Positions 27,232-37,240 are shown, counted from the first letter of the stretch. The stretch: 64,000 bases of DNA from Hydrogenophaga intermedia (GCF_000723405.1 NZ_CCAE010000001.1:124001-188000); one strand, 5' to 3'. Translations and numbers: made by a program. The notes: a model not told the origin generated them from the sequence alone.

Positions 27232-28134
27232 TCAGGCGTTGCGCGCGGCCGCCGTGCGGGCGATCGCCGCGTTGATCTCGGCGATCGATTTTTCGATGGC
27301 CGCGTCGTCCAGGTCTTCGATGGTGGGGTCGGGCACGCCCGACTGGATCGTGGAGGCGAACACGCCGTCCTCGATGTCTTCGGTGGAAACGCGCGTGGTC
27401 TGGTACTCGTCGGCGGTTTCCCACTCCATGGCGAGCACGGTCACGTTGTCGCAGCGTTGGCCGCCGCGGCGCAGCGCGGTTTCCACAAGATCGGGCACGG
27501 CCTGCTCCAGCGGGCGCGTGGACAGCTCGTTGACGATCTCGTCGTCTTCGACCGTTCCCCACAGGCCGTCGGAGCACAGCAGCACGCGATCGCCTTGCAT
27601 GAGCTGCACGGGGCCGGACAGGTCATAGACCGGTTTGGCCGGCGAGCCCAGGCAGGTGAAAAGGATGTTGCGGTTGATGTGCTCTGTGTTGCGGCCCAGG
27701 TGCGCCTGCTGCTCCATGTAGGAGTGATCGCGCGTGCGCGTGAGCAGCTCGTTGTCGCGCACCACGTACAGGCGCGAATCGCCGCAGTGCACCCAGTGGA
27801 TGTGGCCGCGCTCCATGACGGCCGCCACCAGCGTGGTGCGCGGCGTGTCGAGCATGCCCTTCTCGGCGGCGTAGCGGATGATCTGGTGGTGCGCGGCCAT
27901 GAGCGCGCTGGAGAGGAATTCGGGCACCTCGCGCACCGTGGGGTTGGCCGCCTTCTGGAAGTAGGCCGACAGCGTCTGCAGCGCGAGTTGCGCGGCCATG
28001 GCGCCTTCGGGGTGGCCACCCATGCCGTCGGCCAGCACGAACAGGCCGGACTCGCGTGTGTAGGCGTAGCCCATGCGGTCTTCGTTGCGCTCGCGACCGC
28101 CTTGTCGGCTGATCTGGTAGACCGAGAATTTCAT
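27232..28134 (-). CDS. PP2C-family Ser/Thr protein phosphatase
   Basis: The protein is 300 residues. The metal-binding motifs of PP2C are visible: RNEDR near residue 16, VLADGMGGHPEG (~33-44), HCGDSRLYVVRD, and LLCSDGLWGTV. The last ~60 residues are an acidic tail without known fold. Its start overlaps the stop of the kinase gene, so the pair is translated together and probably acts on the same substrates. Confidence 0.9.
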   Translation of the reverse strand: MKFSVYQISRQGGRERNEDRMGYAYTRESGLFVLADGMGGHPEGAMAAQLALQTLSAYFQKAANPTVREVPEFLSSALMAAHHQIIRYAAEKGMLDTPRTTLVAAVMERGHIHWVHCGDSRLYVVRDNELLTRTRDHSYMEQQAHLGRNTEHINRNILFTCLGSPAKPVYDLSGPVQLMQGDRVLLCSDGLWGTVEDDEIVNELSTRPLEQAVPDLVETALRRGGQRCDNVTVLAMEWETADEYQTTRVSTEDIEDGVFASTIQSGVPDPTIEDLDDAAIEKSIAEINAAIARTAAARNA

Positions 28135-29141
28135 CGGAATTTGGTGCCCACGTCGGTGGACTTGCGCAGCATTGACTTCTGTTTGTCGGAGACGATGTTG
28201 TCGAACTGCAGGCGCATCTTCTCGGCCACGGTGAGCTTGGTGTAGCTGCGCTCGGTTTCGCGGCTGAGTTCCTTCTGCAGCGCGAAGACCGATTGCGGGC
28301 GCGAGAGCGGGTCGAGCGACATGCACCACTCGACCACTTCGATCAGGTTGTCGGAGTACACCCCGCGCAGGCGCGACAGGGCCAGCGAGAGGCGGTCCTT
28401 CTCGAGGCGCTGCGGCGCGTCGTTGGGCGGGTAGCCCTGCATGCTGGCGTAGATGCACGCGCCGATGGCATAAATGTCCGTCCAGGGGCCCATGGACGAA
28501 TCGCGGCGGTACATCTCTGGCGCGGCGAAGCCGGGTGTGTACATGGGACGGATGAAGTTGCCCTCTTTGCTCAGCACCTCGCGCGCGGCGCCGAAGTCGA
28601 TCAGCACGGCGCGGTTGTCGTCGGTGACGAAGATGTTCGCGGGCTTGATGTCCAGGTGCAGCATCTTGTGCTGGTGAACGATGCGCAGGCCTCGCAGCAC
28701 CTCGTCATAAAGCGAGCGGATGGTGGATTCGCGGAAGACCTTCTGCTTCTTCAATTCGCGCGCGGTGATGATGAACTCCTGCAGGGACGAGCCCTCCAGG
28801 TAGTTCATGACCATGTAGACGGTTTCGTTCTCGCGGAAGAAGTTGAGCACGCTCACCACCGACTGGTGGGAGATCTGCGCGAGCGCACGCCCCTCTTCGA
28901 AGAAGCTCTTGAGGCCCAGGCGATAGAGCGAGAGTTTTTCGGGCTGCACCTGCGGCAGCAGCTCGCCGGGGCCGCGCGAGGCCAGCGACGAGGGGAGGTA
29001 TTCCTTGACGGCGACCTGTTGACCTTCGGTGTCGACCGCGAGGTACACGACGCCAAACCCGCCGGCGGCCAGCTTTCGAACGATTCGGTAGCCACCGATG
29101 ACCGTGTCGGGTGGCAGAGGAGCGGGTTTGACCTTTGACAT
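28131..29141 (-). CDS. Serine/threonine protein kinase (Hanks type)
   Basis: The protein is 336 residues and soluble. It shows the Gly loop LAAGGFGVVYLA, lysine in VAVKEYLP, catalytic loop HLDIKPANI (L replaces the usual R of HRD), DFGAA and the activation segment ending PGFAAPEMY. There is no membrane span or sensor domain, unlike many PknB types. It forms an operon with the PP2C phosphatase and is divergent from yicC. Confidence 0.9.
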   Translation of the reverse strand: MSKVKPAPLPPDTVIGGYRIVRKLAAGGFGVVYLAVDTEGQQVAVKEYLPSSLASRGPGELLPQVQPEKLSLYRLGLKSFFEEGRALAQISHQSVVSVLNFFRENETVYMVMNYLEGSSLQEFIITARELKKQKVFRESTIRSLYDEVLRGLRIVHQHKMLHLDIKPANIFVTDDNRAVLIDFGAAREVLSKEGNFIRPMYTPGFAAPEMYRRDSSMGPWTDIYAIGACIYASMQGYPPNDAPQRLEKDRLSLALSRLRGVYSDNLIEVVEWCMSLDPLSRPQSVFALQKELSRETERSYTKLTVAEKMRLQFDNIVSDKQKSMLRKSTDVGTKFR

Positions 29142-29200
29142 AATTCGACCGGTTTCCGAAACGCCCCGTTTTGGACCTCCAATACCACCGGCCCAGAGCG

Positions 29201-30112
29201 ATGGCAGTTTACAGCATGACCGGCTACGCCTCGGCCCAGCGAAACGCTGGCGCGGAGCCGGCCGCAGCGGATTCCGGCCCGTCCGTCGGTGTCGAAATCC
29301 GCTCGGTCAACAGCCGCTTCCTCGACCTCAGCTTCAAGCTGCCCGACGACCTGCGCGCGAGCGAACCGGCCCTGCGCGAGCGCTTCACGCAGAAACTCAA
29401 GCGCGGCAAGGTCGAACTGCGTGCCTGGATCGAGGCCTCGTCCGATCAGGTGCCGCGCGCCCCGGGCAGCGCCGAACTGCAGCGCCTGCTCGCCGCGCAG
29501 GACGCCGTTCGCACCTGGTTGCCCCAGGCCCAGCCGCTGTCGGTGGCCGAGGTGCTGGGCCTGGTCGAGCGCCGCAGCGCCCCGTCGGCCGACCTGCACG
29601 AGCGCATCACCGAACTGCTCGACACCGCATTGGAGCAACTGCTGGACGCGCGCGCGCGGGAAGGCGCGCGGCTGGCCAGCATGCTGCTCGATCGCGTGGG
29701 TCAGTTGCGCACCCTGACCGATACGGCGCAGCCCCTCATTCCCGAACTCGTGGCGCAGCAGCGCCAGCGCTTCCTCGACCGTTGGCAGGAAGCGCTGGGC
29801 GCCGATGCCTCGGGCACCGTGGCCGGCAGCGAGGCCGCACGCGACCGCGCCTTGACCGAAGCCACGGCCTTCGCCATCCGCATCGACGTGGCGGAAGAGC
29901 TCACTCGACTGCGCTCCCACCTCGACGAGATCGAGCGCCTGCTGCAGCGAGGCGGCGAGGTCGGCAAGCGCCTGGATTTCCTGATCCAGGAGCTGCACCG
30001 CGAAGCCAACACCCTGGGCTCGAAGTCGTCGAGCCTGGACCTCACCCGCGTCTCGGTGGACATGAAAGTGCTCATCGAGCAGATGCGCGAGCAGGTGCAG
30101 AACCTGGAATGA
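29201..30112 (+). CDS. yicC: YicC family endoribonuclease
   Basis: The protein is 303 residues, starting [14 protein letters not shown], the typical YicC opening. Conserved [17 protein letters not shown] and the C-terminal [20 protein letters not shown] are present. The family cleaves RNA and affects small-RNA turnover. I took the ATG at 29201 because it begins the conserved motif. It sits 7 bases before gmk. Confidence 0.92.
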   Translation: MAVYSMTGYASAQRNAGAEPAAADSGPSVGVEIRSVNSRFLDLSFKLPDDLRASEPALRERFTQKLKRGKVELRAWIEASSDQVPRAPGSAELQRLLAAQDAVRTWLPQAQPLSVAEVLGLVERRSAPSADLHERITELLDTALEQLLDARAREGARLASMLLDRVGQLRTLTDTAQPLIPELVAQQRQRFLDRWQEALGADASGTVAGSEAARDRALTEATAFAIRIDVAEELTRLRSHLDEIERLLQRGGEVGKRLDFLIQELHREANTLGSKSSSLDLTRVSVDMKVLIEQMREQVQNLE

Positions 30113-30119
30113 GACCCTG

Positions 30120-30740
30120 ATGCAGTACCCCGGCAATCTGTTCGTCGTGGCCGCGCCCAGTGGGGCGGGCAAATCCAGCCTGGTGAAGGCGCTGATGGAG
30201 CTCGACGCCCGTGTGCAGCCCTCCGTGTCGCACACCACCCGCCCGCCACGCGGGCAGGAAGTCCACGGCCGCGAGTACTACTTCGTGAGCCAGGAAACCT
30301 TCGACCAGATGATCGCCCAGGACGCCTTCCTGGAATGGGCGCAGGTCCACGGCAACCGCTACGGCACCTCGAAGACGGCGATCGAGCAGCGCATGAAGCA
30401 AGGCGCCGACGTGGTGCTGGAGATCGACTATCAGGGCGCGATTCAGGTCAAGCGCATCTTCCCCAACGCGGTGCTGATCTTCATTCTGCCGCCCAGTTGG
30501 GAAGAGTTGCGCTCCCGCCTGGAGCGCCGCGCAGAGGACACCGCCGACGTGATCGACCTGCGCCTGCGCAATGCCGCCACCGAGATGGCCTACGCCAGGG
30601 AATTCGACTTCGTTATAATCAACGAGTTATTCGAGCGGGCCCTGTTTGATCTCAAGGCCATCGTTCACGCCCAGCGCCTGAAGTACGCGGCGCAACGCAG
30701 CGCCAGAAGCGATACCTTCGAAGCGCTCGACATCCCCTGA
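30120..30740 (+). CDS. gmk: Guanylate kinase
   Basis: The protein is 206 residues. P-loop [12 protein letters not shown] lies near the start, GMP-binding [19 protein letters not shown] follows, and lid-region [11 protein letters not shown] lies further on. It converts GMP to GDP. It is in an operon with yicC upstream and rpoZ downstream, the usual Burkholderiales order. Confidence 0.96.
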   Translation: MQYPGNLFVVAAPSGAGKSSLVKALMELDARVQPSVSHTTRPPRGQEVHGREYYFVSQETFDQMIAQDAFLEWAQVHGNRYGTSKTAIEQRMKQGADVVLEIDYQGAIQVKRIFPNAVLIFILPPSWEELRSRLERRAEDTADVIDLRLRNAATEMAYAREFDFVIINELFERALFDLKAIVHAQRLKYAAQRSARSDTFEALDIP

Positions 30741-30758
30741 CACAGCCCGGAGCCCGCC

Positions 30759-30962
30759 ATGGCACGCATCACCGTCGAAGACTGCCTGGAGCAGATCCCC
30801 AACCGTTTTCAGCTCGTGCTGGCCGCGACCTACCGTGCGCGCATGCTCAGCCAGGGCCATGCCCCCAAGATCGAGAGCAAGAACAAGCCGGGCGTGACCG
30901 CCCTGCGCGAAATCGCCGAAGGCAAGGTCGGCCTGGAGATGCTCAAGAAAGTGCCGACCTGA
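30759..30962 (+). CDS. rpoZ: RNA polymerase omega subunit
   Basis: The protein is 67 residues: [19 protein letters not shown] and the conserved [16 protein letters not shown] helix. The length is normal for betaproteobacteria. It is followed by a strong terminator, so it ends the yicC-gmk-rpoZ unit. Confidence 0.96.
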   Translation: MARITVEDCLEQIPNRFQLVLAATYRARMLSQGHAPKIESKNKPGVTALREIAEGKVGLEMLKKVPT

Positions 30963-30986
30963 GCCGGTCCGTCGCCCCCTCCCCAC

Positions 30987-31015
30987 AAAAGACACCGCCT
31001 GACGGTGTCTTTTTG
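30987..31015 (+). terminator. Intrinsic terminator after rpoZ
   Basis: AAAAGACACCG pairs with CGGTGTCTTTT around a 5-base loop, followed by further T. It separates rpoZ from spoT. Confidence 0.92.
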
Positions 31016-31102
31016 TTTCTGAGAGCCCCGATTCCGGCCTGAGACCAGGGCCTAGGCCTGTGACCCAAAGCGGTGCATGCCGTCAGGCGCTACAGTTGCA
31101 GG

Positions 31103-33364
31103 ATGACGCCCACCGTCGACGGCACCCTGGCGGCCAGCCCGCCCGACGCGGCCACTGCGGCCGCGAGCGCAGCTGCGGCCAGTTTTGCCGCACTGCTGGG
31201 CAAGCTCGACTACCTCGGCCCCACGGACATCGAGCACATCCGCCAGGCCTATCGATTCGCTGACGAGGCCCACCTGGGGCAGTTGCGCAAGAACGGCGAT
31301 CCCTACATCACCCACCCCATTGCCGTGGCCGCGCAGTGCGCGGAATGGAAGCTCGATGCTCAGGCCCTCATGGCGGCGCTGATGCACGACGCCATCGAAG
31401 ACTGCGGCGTGACCAAGCAGGAGTTGGTGGAGCGCTTCGGCGCGCCGGTGGCCGAACTGGTCGACGGGCTGACCAAGCTCGAGCGGCTGGAGTTCACCTC
31501 CCGCGAGCAGAACCAGGCCGAGTCCTTCCGCAAGATGCTGCTGGCCATGGCCAAGGACGTGCGGGTCATCCTGATCAAGCTGGCCGACCGCACGCACAAC
31601 ATGCGGACCATGGCCGACATGCCACGCAACAAGTGGCAACGCATCAGCTCCGAAACGCTGGAGATCTACGCCCCGATCGCCCACCGCCTGGGCCTGAACT
31701 TCACCTACCGCGAACTACAGGACCTGGCCTTCCGTTTCCTGCACCCCTGGCGCTACGAGGTGTTGTCCAAGGCGCTGAACAAGGCCCGCAACCGACGGCG
31801 CGACCTCATCGCGCGCGTGCAGCAGGAGGTCGAGGCCGCGTTCGGCCGGCACAAGCTCGGGGTGCGCATGATGGGCCGCGAGAAGACGCTGTACTTCATC
31901 TACCGCAAGATGGACAGCAAGCACCTCTCCTTCGCCCAGGTCACCGACATCTACGGCTTTCGCCTCGTGGTGCCGGACCTGACCGATTGCTATACCGCAC
32001 TGGGCGTGCTGCACCAACTCTACAAGCCCCTGCCGGGCAAGTTCCGCGACTACGTCGCCATTCCCAAGGTCAACGGCTACCAGTCGCTGCACACCACGCT
32101 GGTCGGCCCCTTCGGCACCAACATCGAATTCCAGGTGCGCACGCACGCCATGGACGTGGTGGCCGAGTCGGGCGTGGCCGCCCACTGGCTTTACAAGGCC
32201 AACGAGCCTGGCAGCGACATGTCGCAGCGCCTGGGCACCCAGTGGCTGCAGTCCTTGCTGGACATCCAGCAGGAGACGCACGATGCCAGCGAGTTCTGGG
32301 ACCACATCAAGATCGACCTCTTCCCCGACGCGGTCTACGTCTTCACGCCCAAAAGCAAGATCCTCGCGCTGCCGCGCGGCGCCACGGTGGTCGACTTCGC
32401 GTACGCGATCCACAGCGACATCGGCCAACGTACGGTGGCCGCGCGCATCAACGGCGAACAACGCCCTCTGAGATCCGAACTCGCCAACGGCGACGTGGTC
32501 GAAGTGATCACCGACGAGAAGGCCGAACCCAACCCGACCTGGCTGTCCTTCGTCAAGACGGGCCGCGCGCGCTCCAAGATCCGCCACCACCTCAAGACCG
32601 TGGCGCAGGCGAAATCCCTGGAACTGGGCGAGCGCATGCTCAGCCAGGCCTTGCGCTCCGAGGGCATCGCGCAACTGCCGGGCGAAGACGGCGACCATGG
32701 CACCGTGTGGGACAAGCTGCTGCGCTTCACCGGCAACAAGAGCCGCGGCGAGCTGCTGTCCGACATCGGCATGGGCCGGCGCATCGCCAGCATGGTGGGC
32801 AAAAAGCTGGCGGTGCTGCTGGCGGAAACCGGGCTCAAGCCCGACGCGGTGCTGATCAGCACCGAGCGCTACGCCGCCGGCCAGGACGACGGCACGCTGC
32901 AAGGTGTGGTCACGCTCGACGGCAGCGAAGGCCTATCGGTTCAGTACGCCCCCTGTTGCAAGCCCATTCCCGGCGACCGCATCGTGGGCTACCTGGGCCG
33001 CGGCGAAGGCCTGGTGGTGCACGCAGAGGATTGCCCCACCGCGCGCCGCCTGCGCGACCGCGACGCCGAGCGTTTCCTCGAAGTCGAATGGGCCGACGAG
33101 CCGGTGCGCTCCTTCGACACCACGGTCATCGTCACGGTGGCCAACGGCAAGGGCGTGCTGGCGCGCGTGGCCTCCAGTATCGCGGCGGCCGAGGCCGACA
33201 TCACCCACGTGGACATGGGCGACGAGCCCGCGCAAACCGCCACGGACATCCGCTTCTCGGTGTCGGTGCGCGACCGCCAGCACCTGGCCGACGTGCTGCG
33301 CAGCCTCAAGCGCACACCCTCCGTCATCAAGGCGCAGCGTTACAAGGCCGCCGCCAAGGCCTGA
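31103..33364 (+). CDS. spoT: Bifunctional (p)ppGpp synthetase/hydrolase
   Basis: The protein is 753 residues from the ATG at 31103; a GTG at 31073 would add ten. Domains in order: an HD hydrolase with intact ALMHDAIEDCG, a synthetase (YFIYRKMDSKHLSFAQVTDIYGFR and the YQSLHTTL block), TGS (DAVYVFTPKSKILALPRGAT), a helical region, and a C-terminal ACT domain. The intact HD motif marks SpoT/Rel rather than RelA. It controls the stringent response. It converges on greB, their stops meeting at 33364/33365. Confidence 0.94.
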   Translation: MTPTVDGTLAASPPDAATAAASAAAASFAALLGKLDYLGPTDIEHIRQAYRFADEAHLGQLRKNGDPYITHPIAVAAQCAEWKLDAQALMAALMHDAIEDCGVTKQELVERFGAPVAELVDGLTKLERLEFTSREQNQAESFRKMLLAMAKDVRVILIKLADRTHNMRTMADMPRNKWQRISSETLEIYAPIAHRLGLNFTYRELQDLAFRFLHPWRYEVLSKALNKARNRRRDLIARVQQEVEAAFGRHKLGVRMMGREKTLYFIYRKMDSKHLSFAQVTDIYGFRLVVPDLTDCYTALGVLHQLYKPLPGKFRDYVAIPKVNGYQSLHTTLVGPFGTNIEFQVRTHAMDVVAESGVAAHWLYKANEPGSDMSQRLGTQWLQSLLDIQQETHDASEFWDHIKIDLFPDAVYVFTPKSKILALPRGATVVDFAYAIHSDIGQRTVAARINGEQRPLRSELANGDVVEVITDEKAEPNPTWLSFVKTGRARSKIRHHLKTVAQAKSLELGERMLSQALRSEGIAQLPGEDGDHGTVWDKLLRFTGNKSRGELLSDIGMGRRIASMVGKKLAVLLAETGLKPDAVLISTERYAAGQDDGTLQGVVTLDGSEGLSVQYAPCCKPIPGDRIVGYLGRGEGLVVHAEDCPTARRLRDRDAERFLEVEWADEPVRSFDTTVIVTVANGKGVLARVASSIAAAEADITHVDMGDEPAQTATDIRFSVSVRDRQHLADVLRSLKRTPSVIKAQRYKAAAKA

Positions 33365-33919
33365 TCAGGCGCCGGGCGCCGGGTAGCTCACCTCGAGCAC
33401 TTCCAGTTCCTGCGCGCCGCCCGGCACCGCGAGCTTCACCACATCGCCCACGCGGGCCTTGAGCAGGGCCCGCGACACGGGCGCCACCCAGCTCACCTGA
33501 CCCTGGGCGCTGTCGGCCTCGTCGGTGCCCATGATGGTGATGGTGGTCTCTCGCCCCGACTCGTCGGCGTAGGTGACGGTGGCGCCGAAGAACACCTGGT
33601 CGCTGCCGTGATGCGCGGACGGATCGACCACCTCGGCGATTTCCAGGCGCTTGGTGAGAAAGCGGATGCGCCGATCGATCTCGCGCAGGCGCTTCTTGCC
33701 GTAGAGGTAATCGCCGTTTTCCGAGCGGTCGCCGTTCTTGGCGGCCCAGTGCACGGCCTCCACCACCTTCGGCCGCTCCTCATCCATCAGGTCCAGCAGT
33801 TCACGGCGCAGGCGCTCGTAGCCGGTGCGCGTGACGTAGTTCTTTCCGCCGGGTGCCGCCGGCACGGCGGCGTCTTCGTCGTCCTCGTGATCGGACTCGC
33901 GAGTAAAAGCCTTGCTCAT
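33365..33919 (-). CDS. greB: Transcription elongation factor GreB
   Basis: The protein is 184 residues. An N-terminal coiled coil has the acidic tip region AKNGDRSENGDYLYGKKRLREID, typical of GreB, and the C-terminal FKBP-like domain ends near GDVVKLAVPGG. There is an acidic, unstructured N-terminal leader of about 25 residues. It rescues backtracked RNA polymerase by stimulating transcript cleavage. Confidence 0.94.
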   Translation of the reverse strand: MSKAFTRESDHEDDEDAAVPAAPGGKNYVTRTGYERLRRELLDLMDEERPKVVEAVHWAAKNGDRSENGDYLYGKKRLREIDRRIRFLTKRLEIAEVVDPSAHHGSDQVFFGATVTYADESGRETTITIMGTDEADSAQGQVSWVAPVSRALLKARVGDVVKLAVPGGAQELEVLEVSYPAPGA

Positions 33920-34042
33920 CGTTGGTCGCCGCCTCGTAGGCGTTTCAGCAGGCGATCCTAACCCGCCCGCTCGGCGCTGTCCGTTACCCTTGGCTGGAGC
34001 TGAGCGAGGAACCAACGCCGCGCCCACACAAGGACGACCGAC

Positions 34043-35143
34043 ATGACCTCTGACACGAAGGGCGCCGGCCCCCTCGCCGGCCTGCGCGTCGCCGAGTTCG
34101 CCGGCATCGGGCCCGGCCCGTTCGCCTGCATGCTCCTGTCGGACATGGGCGCGGACGTGGTCACCATCGATCGCCCGACGCGCAAGCCGACGGACCGAGG
34201 CAACGTCACCGGGCGGGGCCGCACCGTGGTGACGGCCGACCTGAAGGACCCCTCGGCGCGCGAGACAGTGTTCGCGCTGCTGGAGAAAGCCGACGTGCTG
34301 GTCGAGGGCTTTCGCCCCGGCGTGATGGAACGGCTCGGCCTAGGACCCGACGCGGTGCTCGCGCGCAACCCGCGCCTCATCTACGGCCGCATGACCGGCT
34401 GGGGCCAGCACGGACCTCTTGCGCAGGCGGCCGGGCACGACCTGAACTACATCTCCATCACGGGTGCGGCACACGCCATCGGTCCTGCCAACGGCGCGCC
34501 GGTGCCGCCGCTCAACCTCGTTGGCGACTACGGCGGCGGCAGCCTGTACCTGCTGGTGGGCATCCTCGCCGCGCTGCACGAGGCCGGCAGCTCCGGCCGG
34601 GGCCAGGTGGTCGACGCCGCCATCACCGACGGCACCATCAGCCTCATGGCCAACTTCGTCGGTCACGCGGTGCGCGGCAACTTCCGCGAGCAACGCGGCA
34701 GCAACATGCTGGATGGTGGCGCACCCTACTACGGCGCCTACGAAACAGCCGATGGCCGACACGTAAGCATCGGCCCCATCGAGCCGCAGTTCTTCGCTGA
34801 GCTATGCGAGCGCATCGGCGTGAACGACGGCCTGCGCGACGCACAGAACGACCGCGCGCGCTGGCCCGAACTGCGCGCCGAGTTGGAGCACATCTTCCGG
34901 GGCGAGACACAGGCCGAATGGACGCGCCGCCTGGAAGGCACCGACGTGTGCTTCGCACCCATCCTGCCACTGTCGGAAGCGGCCCGGCACCCGCACAACG
35001 TCGCACGACAGGCCTTCATCGACATCGACGGCGTGGGCCATCCCGCCCCCGCCCCCCGGTTTTCGCGCACGCCCGGGCGCATTCAGGGCCCGGCACCGCG
35101 CGACGTGACCGACGTGGACGCCGTGCTGGAGCGATGGAAGTGA
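34043..35143 (+). CDS. Alpha-methylacyl-CoA racemase-like (CaiB/BaiF CoA-transferase fold)
   Basis: The protein is 366 residues. The opening GLRVAEFAGIGPGPFACMLL and the block AGHDLNYISITGA are typical of alpha-methylacyl-CoA racemases. H132 and D162 are spaced exactly like the catalytic His/Asp pair of the mycobacterial enzyme, which supports racemase rather than transferase chemistry. The gene stands alone, divergent from greB. The physiological substrate is unknown, probably a branched acyl-CoA. Confidence 0.83.
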   Translation: MTSDTKGAGPLAGLRVAEFAGIGPGPFACMLLSDMGADVVTIDRPTRKPTDRGNVTGRGRTVVTADLKDPSARETVFALLEKADVLVEGFRPGVMERLGLGPDAVLARNPRLIYGRMTGWGQHGPLAQAAGHDLNYISITGAAHAIGPANGAPVPPLNLVGDYGGGSLYLLVGILAALHEAGSSGRGQVVDAAITDGTISLMANFVGHAVRGNFREQRGSNMLDGGAPYYGAYETADGRHVSIGPIEPQFFAELCERIGVNDGLRDAQNDRARWPELRAELEHIFRGETQAEWTRRLEGTDVCFAPILPLSEAARHPHNVARQAFIDIDGVGHPAPAPRFSRTPGRIQGPAPRDVTDVDAVLERWK

Positions 35144-35254
35144 CAGCGCCTGCGCCTGTGGGGAGCATCCTCAGGCTGGCCACGGCGAAGGCATCGCGCA
35201 AAGAAAAACGGGCCAGCCCTTGTGGAGCTGACCCGATTCTTTAGAACGATGTTC

Positions 35255-35331
35255 TGGCGCGGCTGGCAGGATTCGAACCCACGACCCCTTGGTTCGTAGC
35301 CAAGTACTCTATCCAACTGAGCTACAGCCGC
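35255..35331 (-). tRNA. tRNA-Arg (ACG)
   Basis: The 77 bases include encoded CCA, with acceptor GCGGCTG/CAGCCGC. Anticodon loop CTACGAA gives ACG, reading CGU/CGC/CGA. A -10-like TATACT on the minus strand lies 12-17 bases upstream (35343-35348). It is downstream of the split host tRNA on the same strand. Confidence 0.95.
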
Positions 35332-35358
35332 GAAGCCTCGCAGTATAGCAGGCTTTTT

Positions 35359-35403
35359 TGGTAGGCCGTGTTGGGCTTGAACCAACGACCAAAGGATTAT
35401 GAG
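35359..35403 (-). pseudogene. 3' half of a host tRNA (anticodon CAT) cut by the element
   Basis: On the minus strand this runs from anticodon loop CTCATAA through the T arm to an encoded CCA. Joined to 46732-46694 it makes a complete tRNA whose acceptor (GGGCCGT/ACGGCCT, one G-U), anticodon and T stems all pair. It is therefore the interrupted remainder of a tRNA-Met or tRNA-Ile2 gene. Confidence 0.9.
35397..35403. other. attL core (TTATGAG)
   Basis: This 7-base identity is shared with 46694-46700. It coincides exactly with the anticodon loop of the split tRNA and joins host tRNA sequence on the left to element sequence on the right. Confidence 0.8.
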
Positions 35404-35536
35404 GCTACTGTTCCTACGCCCACCATTCTGTTCACTTCAAGGACTCGGGCGGAATGCTCTGCAAGTACTTGATTTGATTCAGCTTGATGCTCCAAACCGG
35501 ATACGTTACGTCGGCAAGCAGCTATCAGCGGTCCTA

Positions 35537-35612
35537 CTTTCCGTGGAAAGCCGTGCGATTCGGTCTTTATACTGCGGAAAGGTCACGGAAAGCATATCAC
35601 GACCGCGGAAAG
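35537..35612. repeat. Left-end CGGAAAG repeats, likely recombinase arm sites
   Basis: CGGAAAG occurs at 35575-35581, 35586-35592 and 35606-35612, with an inverted copy CTTTCCG at 35537-35543. The first two are 11 bases apart, one helical turn, the same spacing as in the right end. They lie between attL and the integrase start, the usual place for arm-type sites. Confidence 0.6.
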
Positions 35613-35660
35613 CAGGTGCACAAGGGTGCGCACGCGGTCAAACACACACAGGAGGAACAG

Positions 35661-37160
35661 ATGGCAGACACCTTCAAGTCAGTCGTCGACATCATGGGCA
35701 TCGAGCCGCCCACTGCTCGCCCATCACGCGAGGTGTGGCACGAGACACAGCCAGGCTTCGGCGTGCGGGTGATGAAGGCCAGAGCCGACGGCACCGTGCG
35801 GCGCACGTACATCAGTCGTGTCCAAGTGCTGCAGCCGGACGGCACGTTCAAAGAAGAGAAGCCCACGCTTGGGCTGGTCACGGACATAGGCAGCGGCGAT
35901 GCCGTGCTCAAGTTCAAGGACGCGTCAGACTTGGCGCGCAAGCGGTTCGAAGCTGCGAAGCGCCTGAAAGCTGGCGGCTCTGTGCGCATGACCATGGGTG
36001 ATGCGTACGAGAAGCTGTGCGAAGGCCTGGCCAGTCCGATGAGTGTTGACTCCCCGGACTACTCACACAAGCTGAAGTCACTGTACGAGCGCTTCCTGGC
36101 GCACCTTCGGAATCGCTACCTGGACGACCTCAAGGAAGCGTTTTGGATTGACTACTTGATGCAGCTGCGCGCCGGCACGCTGTCGGTTGGTACGGAGAAG
36201 GACGAACACGGCGACGACAAGCCCGCGCTCCGGCGTGCGCCCAGCGCGAGTTACTCGCTCGCTGTGCTCAACGCGGCCTCGAGGCTCTACAAGATTGCGC
36301 ACGAGCGCAGGGGCATCGAGGGAGAGGACAAAGACTGGGACCCGACCAGGGCTGCGGTCAAGAAAATCGAAGCGCCGAACGAGAGAGACTCGTTCATCAA
36401 GTTTGAAGACCTGCCCAAAGCCTGGGCGGCAACAGACCAGCTTATGAGCCCGTGGTGGCGCGACATGTGGCGTGTCTACGTGCTCACAGGCTTGCGGGAC
36501 CGGCTGGTGATGGACATGAGGTTCGAACACATCGACTTCGAGCGTGGGCTGTACTTGATTCAGCCGCTCGCACCTGGTGCAAAGAGGCGTCGCAAGAAGT
36601 TGTCCATGGACGAGCGCAAAAAGCCGATTGAGATGCCCCTGTCGATGTACGTCGTCGAGGTGTTGCGGAAGCGCAAGGAATTTGCTCCGGCGGGCCCGGC
36701 GGGTGAGTGGGTTTGGTACAGCACGGAGACCACCAGGCGCAGCAAAACCAAGGACTTGCCCAGGCTCACTGACCCCCGCGCAAGCTGGCAGCGGATGACA
36801 CCGTACCTGGGGTACTGGTGCTACAAGCACGACCTGCGCCGGACATTCGCGTCCATTGGCGCGACCGTGGACCCCGCTTCAGTGCTCTCGCTGTCGCTCC
36901 TGCTGCTTCACAGCAGTAAGACGGTGTCGAAGGCCCTAGGCGTGCCGCAAATCACCGTGGATTACATCAAAGGCCAGCAGCGCAGCATGCGTGCGCTCAC
37001 AGAAAAAATCACCCAGGCGGTTCTGGAGTTGGTCGGCGAGCGAGAACAGACGCAACTGACGGAGCACCTGCGCTCGTATGAGAAGCTACCGCGCACAATC
37101 GAGAGTGCGCTTGCGCTCGAAGAAAAAGCACCGGCGAAGGCTGAAGAAGTACCAGACTGA
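35661..37160 (+). CDS. Tyrosine recombinase/integrase
   Basis: The protein is 499 residues from an ATG with a strong AGGAGG site. Catalytic residues are R279 (TGLRDRLVMDM), H390-x-x-R393 (HDLRRTFASIG) and Y435 (TVDYIKGQQ). The N-terminal ~130 residues would hold the arm-binding domain and ~140-260 the core-binding domain. It is longer than typical phage integrases (about 400). Located 257 bases from attL, it should integrate and excise this element. A terminator follows. Confidence 0.9.
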   Translation: MADTFKSVVDIMGIEPPTARPSREVWHETQPGFGVRVMKARADGTVRRTYISRVQVLQPDGTFKEEKPTLGLVTDIGSGDAVLKFKDASDLARKRFEAAKRLKAGGSVRMTMGDAYEKLCEGLASPMSVDSPDYSHKLKSLYERFLAHLRNRYLDDLKEAFWIDYLMQLRAGTLSVGTEKDEHGDDKPALRRAPSASYSLAVLNAASRLYKIAHERRGIEGEDKDWDPTRAAVKKIEAPNERDSFIKFEDLPKAWAATDQLMSPWWRDMWRVYVLTGLRDRLVMDMRFEHIDFERGLYLIQPLAPGAKRRRKKLSMDERKKPIEMPLSMYVVEVLRKRKEFAPAGPAGEWVWYSTETTRRSKTKDLPRLTDPRASWQRMTPYLGYWCYKHDLRRTFASIGATVDPASVLSLSLLLLHSSKTVSKALGVPQITVDYIKGQQRSMRALTEKITQAVLELVGEREQTQLTEHLRSYEKLPRTIESALALEEKAPAKAEEVPD

Positions 37161-37169
37161 CATGATTCT

Positions 37170-37193
37170 AGGCCCCCTCTCGGGGGCCTTTTT
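37170..37193 (+). terminator. Intrinsic terminator after the integrase
   Basis: GGCCCCC/GGGGGCC stem with a TCTC loop, flanked by A-T pairing and five T. It is 9 bases after the integrase stop. Confidence 0.9.
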
Positions 37194-37240
37194 CTTGCGC
37201 CTGGCGGTCCGTAATGAGTCAAATCAGGAAGGGCTGAAAA

